From: CAYXVJ01 sp964558445
GTDB taxonomy: Bacteria > Bacillota > Clostridia > Saccharofermentanales > Fastidiosipilaceae
DNA: 64,000 nt
Reading direction: 5' to 3'
Assembly (NCBI GenBank): GCA_964558445.1
Contig: CAZLEA010000002.1
Span: 1 to 64,000 of the forward strand
Part shown: positions 55,362 to 63,069 of the stretch, piece by piece
Position numbering within the stretch: position 1 is the first letter of the stretch
Layout: every line of letters starts with the position of its first letter
Translations under genes and position numbers: made by a program
Notes under the pieces: generated by a model
What the model saw: the letters and a program-made list of their open reading frames with translations, nothing else
Told to the model about the DNA's origin: nothing
The model's database searches: none

Positions 55362-55779
55362 CGTAAGCACTCAAATCCAATTCCGTAATCGGCACTTCCT
55401 GCTCGCGCATCTTGTCGTAGAAGGCGCGGCTGCAGATCTCCAAGGTGTCGCCCATATCCGTGACATACACCTCATCGCCGGGTTTGACTCCGATCTCGCG
55501 CCACAGTTCATCGCTGATCGTGATACGCCCTTGACTATCCAAATTACAGTGGATGGCCTCACCGATGATCTCGCGACGAAAACGCCTGGCGATCGGATCG
55601 GTACCGGGCAGATCGAAGATCTGGGCACGAATCATGGCGAATTGATCGACGGTATAGACAGCCAGGTAGCCTGCATCCAGCGAACGGGTGACATAAACAG
55701 ACCCGCCCAAGTTATTTCTCAACTTGGCCGGGATAAAAATACGTCCCTTATTGTCACTGGAATGAGTATATCTAGCCAT
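55342..55779 (-). CDS. mraZ: Transcriptional regulator MraZ
   Basis: AbrB-fold DNA-binding protein that regulates the dcw operon by binding repeated boxes in its promoter. 145 residues with two SpoVT/AbrB-like repeats (HSSDNKGRIFIPAKLR and LDSQGRITISDELWREIG). AAAGGA precedes the ATG. First gene of the cluster, with a near-consensus promoter and candidate self-binding sites just upstream. Confidence 0.95.
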   Translation of the reverse strand: MARYTHSSDNKGRIFIPAKLRNNLGGSVYVTRSLDAGYLAVYTVDQFAMIRAQIFDLPGTDPIARRFRREIIGEAIHCNLDSQGRITISDELWREIGVKPGDEVYVTDMGDTLEICSRAFYDKMREQEVPITELDLSAYDVKGII

Positions 55780-55818
55780 TCCCTATTCCTTTCCGCGGTG
55801 CGAGAAATGATTCAAATT

Positions 55819-55865
55819 CCCCACGATTCCACGTTTGCGCTCCTCTGCGCTCCACAATTCACCAC
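55819..55865 (-). promoter_or_regulatory. Candidate MraZ operator (repeated GTGG boxes)
   Basis: On the minus strand GTGGTG, GTGGAG and GAGGAG begin at 55865, 55855 and 55845, an exact 10-nt spacing; GTGGAA and GTGGGG follow at 55832 and 55824. They lie between the promoter -10 and the mraZ start. Known MraZ operators are direct repeats of short G-rich boxes with one helical turn spacing, so autoregulation is likely (inference). Confidence 0.55.
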
Positions 55866-55873
55866 TTAAATGT

Positions 55874-55902
55874 ATTCTAACCGTAACTTGGGGTGGTGGC
55901 AA
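55874..55902 (-). promoter_or_regulatory. mraZ / dcw operon promoter
   Basis: Minus strand: TTGCCA (55897-55902), 17-nt spacer, TAGAAT (55874-55879), about 95 nt upstream of mraZ. Confidence 0.7.
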
Positions 55903-55964
55903 GCCTTTTGCAACGATTTATCGCTAAGAAATGCATACGATTTGGGATAAGAGATGAATAAACC

Positions 55965-55997
55965 AAAAAGGACGACCCACAATACCGTGAGTCGCCC
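55965..55997 (-). terminator. Intrinsic terminator after rodA
   Basis: Minus strand GGGCGACTCAC/GTGGGTCGTCC stem (with G-U pairs), 6-nt loop, then TTTTTGG; ends the truB-to-rodA transcript. Confidence 0.85.
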
Positions 55998-56034
55998 AAT
56001 GTGCGATAATTCTTCTTATTCCGTCACCCTTACG

Positions 56035-57171
56035 CTAAGAGAGACGATCCATATTTCGATGGACGGAGAGATTCATAATCAGTCCTAGCGCCATGAAGTT
56101 TACCAACATGGCACTACCTCCTTGACTGACAAAGGGCAGCGGAATACCCGTGACCGGCATCAAGCCCAGATTCATGCCGATGTTCTCGATGTAGTGGAAG
56201 GCATAGACGGCCGTAATACCCGTCACAATATACTTGTGCGCCGGTCGATCGATCCGGTAGGCAAGCCAGGCACAGCGAAACAAGAAGACGAAGGCCAAGA
56301 GGATCAGAAGCGATGTACCCACAAGGCCGAGGTGCTCGCCGACAGCCGAGAAGATAAAGTCCGATTCTTGGACCGGAACTGGGATATAGTCTCCCGTCTT
56401 GTTGCCGATCAGGCCACCGTTTGCGATCGCAAGCTTCGCTTGGTTGACGTTATAGGAAGCCGTCGGATCATAGTTTGGGTACAAGAAGACCAGGATTCGC
56501 TGTTGCTGATAGGGTGCAAAGAAGTTGTTCCAGATGAACGGTACGGAGATGACGCCGGCCGACAAGATCAAGAAGATATAACGCAGCTTCACGCCCCACA
56601 CGAAGATGATACACGCAATCATGAAGACGATAACCATAGAGGTACCGAAGTCACTCTGGTAGATCATAACCATGAACATGTGCGGCGCCGAGATCAACAA
56701 GAAGAGTAGGAAGCCCTGCCAATACTTGAAGCGACCGAGCTTGATATCCTCCAAGAGGAAGGCGAGGACTACACACAGCCCGCTCTTACTTAGCTCGGAT
56801 GGTTGGAAGGTGCCGAGTCCCGGGAGCACAAGCCAGGCGTTGGAGCCGGTCAAGGCCGCGATCTCGGACGAGCCGAAGATCGGCAGCAAGAGTTGCAAGA
56901 AGAGCGCAACCGCATAGATCATCCAACCGAGTAGTCGAAACAGCGAGCGCTCGAGGAAGCTGATGCCCAGCATGGCCACCATGCCCATACCGATCGAGAT
57001 GACCTGAACCAAGATGTTCCTCGGATAGCCGCGCGGGAAGTTTAGCTGAAGCACGATGTCTAGCACATAGAGGCCCAGGATACAGATGAAGAGCATCGGA
57101 ATCAAGAGCCAGTAATCCAGGACCTGGAAGAAGCCCAGACGGCGCCGTTCGACACGGCCGATGGAAGCCAT
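56035..57171 (-). CDS. rodA: SEDS glycosyltransferase RodA
   Basis: Rod-shape peptidoglycan polymerase, 378 residues, about ten transmembrane helices. Landmarks: AALTGSNAWLVLPGLGTFQPSELSKSGLCVVLA, the PVPVQESDFIFSAVGEHLGLVGT loop and GIPLPFVSQGGSAMLVNFMALGLI. These fit the RodA branch (ESDFIFS..GE) rather than FtsW (ESHNDYI). It follows lgt by 5 nt. A partner class B PBP2 is not in this window. Confidence 0.88.
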   Translation of the reverse strand: MASIGRVERRRLGFFQVLDYWLLIPMLFICILGLYVLDIVLQLNFPRGYPRNILVQVISIGMGMVAMLGISFLERSLFRLLGWMIYAVALFLQLLLPIFGSSEIAALTGSNAWLVLPGLGTFQPSELSKSGLCVVLAFLLEDIKLGRFKYWQGFLLFLLISAPHMFMVMIYQSDFGTSMVIVFMIACIIFVWGVKLRYIFLILSAGVISVPFIWNNFFAPYQQQRILVFLYPNYDPTASYNVNQAKLAIANGGLIGNKTGDYIPVPVQESDFIFSAVGEHLGLVGTSLLILLAFVFLFRCAWLAYRIDRPAHKYIVTGITAVYAFHYIENIGMNLGLMPVTGIPLPFVSQGGSAMLVNFMALGLIMNLSVHRNMDRLS

Positions 57172-57176
57172 GTCCC

Positions 57177-58361
57177 CTACTCCTTCTCGTCGGATGCATC
57201 ATTGTTTGCATCCTTGTTCTCGGAGAGTGCGCGATCGGCAGCTTCTCTGGCCTCCCGGATCACGCGCTCCATGTCGAGGGGCAAGTCCTCATCATCTAGC
57301 GTCTCTTCCGAGTGATCGTATTCGTCTTCATGCATAGGGCGCGTTTGTTTGTGCGCTTGGTCCGTCTCGTCTTCGGTATCCGTCTTGGCATCCAAGTCAG
57401 CGCCGTTCGCGCTACTCAAAGCATCGCCGTCACCCTTGTCTGCCGCCTCGGGGCTTGCCGTCAAGAGAGCTGCCATCTTGGCCCTGCGCTCCGTACGCTT
57501 GGAGCTCAGATGGATATAGAGCAGATAGGCCACGCCGGCCACAACCATGAGGAAGGACAGCAGCGCAGAGACACGGATACCCGTGTTCCCGATATAGAGC
57601 GAGTCCGTACGGATGCGCTCAACGAAGAAGCGAAGCGTACCGTAGAGGACCAGATACCATGCGAGCGGCTCGTAGGCCTCCTTGGTCTTCTTACGCACCT
57701 TGATCAAGATGAAGTAGATGATGAGGTTACCGATGAATTCGTAGAAGAAGGTCGGATGTACGGGGAGATTCGGATCGACGGATGGGTCGTTCAAGGAGGC
57801 GAGATAGTTTCTCGTGCCGTTGGAGTACATGCCCCAAGGCATCGAGGTATTCGTACCGAAGGCCTCTTGGTTGAAGAAGTTGCCCCAGCGACCGATCGCC
57901 TGACCGAGCGCCACATAGGGGATGAAGAAGTGGGCGGCACGCTTGAACTCAATCTTCTTGACCTTGCCGATCACGAAGAGTGACAGGGCACCCGTGAGGA
58001 TACCGCCGTAGAAGGCAAGTCCGCCGTTTCTGGTATCGAACACCGACCAGACGTTATGGGAGAATTCCTCCCAAGCGAAGACGACATAATAGATTCTCGC
58101 TCCGACGATACCGACCGGTATCGTCCAGAGGAAGTAGTCAAGTGCATCGTCCGGCTTCAAGTTGAACTGTGGCGCATGGCGCACGGAGAGATACATCGCC
58201 AGGAGCACGCCTAGCGCGATCATGAGGCCGTACCAGTAGATCTCAATCGATCCGAGGCGGAAGGCGACACGACTGATCTCGATGCCATCCTCGATGCCAA
58301 GGCCGGGGAAGCTAACGCGATAGGTGCCAAGAATCATTTGGCTCAGGTTCGTAATAGACAT
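57177..58361 (-). CDS. lgt: Prolipoprotein diacylglyceryl transferase with long acidic tail
   Basis: Attaches diacylglycerol to the lipobox cysteine of prelipoproteins, such as the two encoded in this window. Seven membrane helices with the signature GRWGNFFNQEAFG (about 165-177), YWYGLMIALG and a conserved arginine in RFFVERIRTD. The enzyme core ends near residue 300; the remaining 90 or so residues form a very acidic, Asp/Glu/Ala-rich cytoplasmic tail not needed in the family. SD is not obvious. It sits 1 nt after the M16 peptidase gene. Confidence 0.92.
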   Translation of the reverse strand: MSITNLSQMILGTYRVSFPGLGIEDGIEISRVAFRLGSIEIYWYGLMIALGVLLAMYLSVRHAPQFNLKPDDALDYFLWTIPVGIVGARIYYVVFAWEEFSHNVWSVFDTRNGGLAFYGGILTGALSLFVIGKVKKIEFKRAAHFFIPYVALGQAIGRWGNFFNQEAFGTNTSMPWGMYSNGTRNYLASLNDPSVDPNLPVHPTFFYEFIGNLIIYFILIKVRKKTKEAYEPLAWYLVLYGTLRFFVERIRTDSLYIGNTGIRVSALLSFLMVVAGVAYLLYIHLSSKRTERRAKMAALLTASPEAADKGDGDALSSANGADLDAKTDTEDETDQAHKQTRPMHEDEYDHSEETLDDEDLPLDMERVIREAREAADRALSENKDANNDASDEKE

Positions 58362-58362
58362 A

Positions 58363-59748
58363 CTACAGTCCCCTTCTTCTGATAATCAATTTCGTCATGC
58401 TGCCCTCGTCGAGGACAAACTTCATGAATTTGGCTGCTTCATCGGCGTCCAGGCGACTGAACACGGCTGCGTGATCAAACAAATCACAGTCATACATGCG
58501 CGCTTCCAGCGCCTCCATACCACTCGCTTCGATCGAATCGAGCGACCTTACGAAATCACCGTGCAGCGCCTTCTTCTGAATCTCGAACACTCTGCGATCG
58601 AGCAGATCGGCCGCGACGGCAGCGCGGAAGCGTCTGGCTACCTCGTTTGCGGCACGGGTCGGATGTTCCGACTCACCGCCCATCATGACATAATTATAAT
58701 CATGCCCACAAGCAAAGTGAACACTAAAACTATCATTAATCAGACCCTCTGCATATAACTCTTGGTACAACGGAGAGGTTTCGCCGATCACGGCATCCAT
58801 ATAGAGCTGACCTTGAGTCTGCAAGAGCGCCCAATAACTGCCGTTGGCCGAGTGGAAACGATTGATCCCCGGGTTCTTGAAACCGATGTGGAAACTCTCG
58901 ACCTCAACATCTTGCTGAATCTCCTCGTATGGGCTCACCACATGCGCGGGCTCATCTGCATACAGATCGATACCGGGCGTACCTATGGGCATCTCGTCCA
59001 AGCGATCAGCTAGGAGATCCAAGACAGCTTCCATAGCCGACTCGGGGAAGTCACCCACGATGACAAGCGACATAACTGCCGGTGTATAGAAGTAAGAGCA
59101 GATCGTGTTCAGGGTATCCGCTGTAATCTCGCGAACCGACTCCGCCGTGCCCGCCACATCATGGCGCAAGCCGTGCTCGGCATAGAGCTGAGCCAGTACG
59201 TTTCGCCACGCGACGCTATCCGGATCGTCATCGTACATCATGAGCTCTGCCAAGATGATCTCACGCTCCGCCTCGACTCGCTCCTCATCCAAAAGAGGAT
59301 TCACCAGCGCGTCGAAGTAGAGTATCAGGGCATCCTCGAACCGGTCGACCGTCGAGAAGAAGTAGACGGTCTCCGAATCACCGGTATAAGCGTTCGCCAT
59401 CGCGCCCATAGACGACAATTCGCCGATCAGGCCACCTTCTTCGTCTCTCGTAAACACACAGTGTTCGAGGTAGTGCGCGCTGCCCGGCGGTACTTGGATG
59501 ATGCCTTCCGGTCCGGCTGTCTCCTTGTGTTCTGCTCTGGCCTGTCGATAACGCTCGAAATTCGCTACGCTCGTGAAGCGAAGAGCCGCGGCGCCGTAGG
59601 GCACTCCGAACGCTGCGAACTTGCGTACGAAGCCCGGCTTATGGACGAAGGTCAGATGGAAACCGCTCTGATGCCTATAATTATAGAGCATGTTCTGCGA
59701 GATCGAATCAATTCGATCGCTACGGACAAATCCTCTGTATGTACTCAT
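58363..59748 (-). CDS. M16B zinc peptidase (YmfH/insulinase type), active subunit
   Basis: 461-residue insulinase-family peptidase. The inverted zinc motif HxxEH is present as HYLEH (92-96) with the distal ligand glutamate near residue 168 in EIILAELMMYDDDP, so it should be catalytically active. The second half is the non-catalytic M16_C domain. In Bacillota such proteins (YmfH) form pairs with an inactive partner (YmfF). Here the partner is the C-terminal half of the upstream fusion protein, and the genes overlap by ATGA. Substrate unknown; processing of peptides or of secreted precursors is possible. Confidence 0.88.
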   Translation of the reverse strand: MSTYRGFVRSDRIDSISQNMLYNYRHQSGFHLTFVHKPGFVRKFAAFGVPYGAAALRFTSVANFERYRQARAEHKETAGPEGIIQVPPGSAHYLEHCVFTRDEEGGLIGELSSMGAMANAYTGDSETVYFFSTVDRFEDALILYFDALVNPLLDEERVEAEREIILAELMMYDDDPDSVAWRNVLAQLYAEHGLRHDVAGTAESVREITADTLNTICSYFYTPAVMSLVIVGDFPESAMEAVLDLLADRLDEMPIGTPGIDLYADEPAHVVSPYEEIQQDVEVESFHIGFKNPGINRFHSANGSYWALLQTQGQLYMDAVIGETSPLYQELYAEGLINDSFSVHFACGHDYNYVMMGGESEHPTRAANEVARRFRAAVAADLLDRRVFEIQKKALHGDFVRSLDSIEASGMEALEARMYDCDLFDHAAVFSRLDADEAAKFMKFVLDEGSMTKLIIRRRGL

Positions 59749-62072
59749 TTGGACTCGGCCTCCTTCACTGCTTCTCGGGCCGTATCAGCCGCCATCTTCT
59801 GCTCCGGAATCAAGCGGTAGACAAGCGCCTCTTCTAGCTTCCCCGCAAGCTCCCGGACTTGCTCGAGTCTCACACGCTCGACATCCTCCAGGGCCTCTGT
59901 AATCGTCATGCGCGAACCGGAAGCGAGATTCTCCATATGGAAGTAGAGGATCGACGCCAGATTGTCGCTGATGCTAAGCAGATCGCTTCGCAGCAGGCTC
60001 TTGGACGTCAAGAAGACACGCTCCAGATCGCCACCCCGGCAAATCGTCTCGATACCCTCACGGACCATCTCGACCACGAGGTCGACCTTCCTCGCCGATA
60101 CGCCTGCTTGGACGACGAGTGCGGACAAGAAGCGAAGCGACATGGACGAGATATGATACGCCAAACCGTTCTCCTCACGAATCGTGTTGAAGAGAATCGA
60201 GTGTGCATCCCCGCCCAGCATACTGTTGAGCATGGAGACGAGGGCGTGTTGATTGAAGTTATAGGGCGGCAGACCCTTGTAGATCATGACGAGTCTGGAT
60301 TGTTCGATCTCCATCCCCTCACAGACCGGATCCAAAACCGGCAGATCGATCGGCGCAGGGTCCACGCCCGAGACGATATTCAAGCGATCCGGATTGCACT
60401 CTAGCCTCTGGGTGTAAGCAATCACTTGCTCTACCAGCGGCTTGGAGAGGTCACCTGCCATATAGACTTGGATCTGTGCGGACCGAAGCAGGCGATACCA
60501 AGCCTCGGTCACTTCCTCCCTCGTCAGATCTGCCACTGTCTCCCAGTCTCCGCCGGCACGGATGCCCTGCTGCTGACCCTCGGCCCACAGCTCGATCGAG
60601 CGATTCAACGCATACCAGACCTTGTCCTGGCGCTTGACCCGAAGCTCCGTCACCAGATTCTTCTGCTCGGTACGGAAGAGCTCGGCATCCAAGAGTCCGT
60701 CATCGTCTAGCAGCGGATGCTCCAAACAATCGAGTAGTATATCCACAATCCCTGCAAACGGCTCGCTCCCATCAATCGCCTGGCGTATCCCCTCCGCGTA
60801 GAACCAGATCAGCTGCAGATTCCCCTGCCTCGTCACCATCGATCCGAGAGTTGAGCCGTAGAGGTCGTCTGCAGCCAATTGCAGAAGCGAACGCGCGGGA
60901 TACCTAGCCGAGGCAGTCGTGATCAAGCGCGCCGCCAAATGGTTTGCCGCCGCACGCCTCGAATCCAATTGATCCTTGATCACCAGATTCATAATCGACG
61001 TATTGAAGCGCTCGGCTGCCAGCGTATAGACCGGCACACGATTGTAGCGAGATACGAGGACCAATTCCTCGTTCTTCTTGTGCCAATTCCGGGCAAACTC
61101 GATATCCTTGTGCATACTCGCCGTCATCGACAAGAAGCTGTCGAACGTCAATTCGGGACGCATATAATCCAAGAAATATACTTCGATATCCCGATTATAT
61201 AAATTGATGTCCAGGTCAAGTATGTAGGTCTCGAGCAAAGGAACGAAATCCTCCTTATTTACCGTCGGGCGAATCCCGATATTCGAGATCGACGGGTACA
61301 TACGATCCCCGATACGGGTGCGCGTGATATAGACGCCGTAGGGCGGGCAGAGCTGCCCCTCGGGCACCGAAACGTTCGCCGTCGGCATACCGATCGTGCG
61401 ACCCAGCGCATTGCCCTTGATTACCGTACCGCTCATAGAATAATCGTGGCCGAGGAAGCGCGAGACATCGCGGAATTCCCCACGGGTAATCGCCTCCTTG
61501 ATCCGAGTCGACGAAACTGCATCGTCGCCTGCGATCACGCTCGGGACCACGACTACCTCAACGCCGCGGCGCTCGCCCCAGGCACGGAGGAATGCGGCAT
61601 CGCCAAGACGGTCCTGGCCGAAGCGGAAGTCCTCGCCGATCACGACCAGGCGCACGCCGAGTCGCTCATAGAGGATACGATCCAGGAAATCGTCTGCAGA
61701 GAGCGACTTGAAACGCTCGTTGAAGATCTGCAGCCAAGTCCGCTTGATCCCATATCGAGAGAGGAAGGAGGCGCGCTTGGCCGGCACCTGAATCATCCCT
61801 GTATACTCTCGCTTCGCGGAATCGAAACTCTCCTTCTGTGGCATACGATAAAACGAGAAGACCGACGGCTCATAAGAGAGGCGCCGGCAATGATGCATCA
61901 AGGCATTGAGTAGCTCTTGGTGTCCGCGGTGTACACCGTCGAAGAAGCCCAGGGCGATGCCCCGCCAAGTCTCCGGGACATACGACTCCGAGGTTTCCAA
62001 CAGATCACAAGTCAGTTGATTCTCTTCCCAAATCCGATCCACTATCTCTTCCATACTCTGCTCTTCACTCAT
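59745..62072 (-). CDS. ribF: Fusion: riboflavin kinase/FAD synthetase (RibF) + inactive M16 peptidase (YmfF-like)
   Basis: One 775-residue frame. Residues 1 to about 335 are a full RibF: FAD synthetase nucleotidyltransferase with FDGVHRGHQ (44-52), VIGEDFRFG and SSTRIKEAI, then riboflavin kinase with GNALGRTIGMPTANV (220-234), GVYIT, NIGIRPT and the catalytic Glu near 281. Residues about 340-775 match the M16 peptidase partner YmfF (YNRVPVYTLAAERFNTSIMNLV, then ADDLYGSTLG, and GLPPYNFNQHALVSMLNSMLGG) but lack HxxEH, as YmfF does. There is no stop, and no SD that would allow separate translation, at the junction near 61065. It overlaps truB upstream (ATGA) and the active M16 peptidase downstream (ATGA). 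Confidence 0.88.
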   Translation of the reverse strand: MSEEQSMEEIVDRIWEENQLTCDLLETSESYVPETWRGIALGFFDGVHRGHQELLNALMHHCRRLSYEPSVFSFYRMPQKESFDSAKREYTGMIQVPAKRASFLSRYGIKRTWLQIFNERFKSLSADDFLDRILYERLGVRLVVIGEDFRFGQDRLGDAAFLRAWGERRGVEVVVVPSVIAGDDAVSSTRIKEAITRGEFRDVSRFLGHDYSMSGTVIKGNALGRTIGMPTANVSVPEGQLCPPYGVYITRTRIGDRMYPSISNIGIRPTVNKEDFVPLLETYILDLDINLYNRDIEVYFLDYMRPELTFDSFLSMTASMHKDIEFARNWHKKNEELVLVSRYNRVPVYTLAAERFNTSIMNLVIKDQLDSRRAAANHLAARLITTASARYPARSLLQLAADDLYGSTLGSMVTRQGNLQLIWFYAEGIRQAIDGSEPFAGIVDILLDCLEHPLLDDDGLLDAELFRTEQKNLVTELRVKRQDKVWYALNRSIELWAEGQQQGIRAGGDWETVADLTREEVTEAWYRLLRSAQIQVYMAGDLSKPLVEQVIAYTQRLECNPDRLNIVSGVDPAPIDLPVLDPVCEGMEIEQSRLVMIYKGLPPYNFNQHALVSMLNSMLGGDAHSILFNTIREENGLAYHISSMSLRFLSALVVQAGVSARKVDLVVEMVREGIETICRGGDLERVFLTSKSLLRSDLLSISDNLASILYFHMENLASGSRMTITEALEDVERVRLEQVRELAGKLEEALVYRLIPEQKMAADTAREAVKEAESK

Positions 62073-63049
62073 TCGTTTCTGACAAATACCCTTTCTGCAG
62101 CGATGACAGGCTTCGGCTCACCCACGTCACGCAGATAAGCGACACCGATCAGACCGCCGGGAGCAAGCACGCGAAACTTCGCTCGCGAAGCTTGTTGATC
62201 TTCTTCGTTTGGCGCGGCTTCGATCGCCTCGTAGAGTGCGTCATCCGCCCGCAAGACGGCATCGAGCCCGATAAACTGGCCGTTGGCGAAGCGCCTGGCC
62301 GATTTCTCACTCAATTCTAACATAGGAAGATAAGCGAGTGCCTGATCCGGATCGCCGAGCGCCGGGTGCTCTGCCTTGTTCTCCGGCATCAAGGTCTCCA
62401 ATTGTTCTAGGGTATAACTGTCTTCCAGGCGATAGGGCCCGCTCATCTCTCGTGTCAATGCGGTGCAGTATGCACCGAAGCCGAAGCGCTCGCCCAGATC
62501 ATGGATCAGCGTTCTGATGTACGTGCCCTTCGAGCAGTGTATCCGCGCCCGGACCTCGAGCGGTGCCAGAGGATCGCCCTCCCAATCGATTCGAGCCGAA
62601 ACGAAGCTTGCGTCCAGCACGGTAATCGTGCGACGCTTCTTCTCCAGATCCACCTTCTCCCCGGCCCTAGCGTAGCTATAGAGCGGTCTGCCGTCCAGCT
62701 TCAGCGCCGAGTAGATCGGCGGTGTCTGCTCTTGTGTCCCCACCATGTCTGTAAACGCTTGGCGCAAGATCTGAGAATCATCTGCCAAGAGCCGTTCGAT
62801 ATCCGCTTCACTTGGCGTATGCACACTCACGGTCTCGCCTTCGACATCTTGGGTGTCCGTCGTTCGTCCGAGTCGAAACGTCACGAGATAGCCCTTGTCA
62901 TAGACTTCCATATACTGCACGGCCGCCGTACCGCTACCCAGACAGATCGTCAATACACCGTCTGCAAAGGGATCGAGCGTCCCACAATGCCCGACCTTCT
63001 TCAAGCCAAAAAGTCGGCGCACCCTGGCTACTGCCCCGAAGGATGTCAT
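62069..63049 (-). CDS. truB: tRNA pseudouridine(55) synthase TruB
   Basis: Makes pseudouridine 55 in the T-loop of tRNA. Catalytic aspartate lies in VGHCGTLDPFADGVL; LKLDGRPLYSYARAGE and the C-terminal PUA-like region are also present. From ATG 63049 the protein is 326 residues. The family normally begins with about ten more residues (GIINLYKPxGMTS). Here the bases before the ATG still encode GGIINLYKEVG in frame, but an in-frame TGA lies further up and no ATG, GTG or TTG precedes this segment. GAGG stands 5 nt before ATG 63049, so that start is usable. Follows nrnA by 20 nt. Confidence 0.9.
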   Translation of the reverse strand: MTSFGAVARVRRLFGLKKVGHCGTLDPFADGVLTICLGSGTAAVQYMEVYDKGYLVTFRLGRTTDTQDVEGETVSVHTPSEADIERLLADDSQILRQAFTDMVGTQEQTPPIYSALKLDGRPLYSYARAGEKVDLEKKRRTITVLDASFVSARIDWEGDPLAPLEVRARIHCSKGTYIRTLIHDLGERFGFGAYCTALTREMSGPYRLEDSYTLEQLETLMPENKAEHPALGDPDQALAYLPMLELSEKSARRFANGQFIGLDAVLRADDALYEAIEAAPNEEDQQASRAKFRVLAPGGLIGVAYLRDVGEPKPVIAAERVFVRNE

Positions 63050-63069
63050 GCCGACCTCTTTGTATAAAT

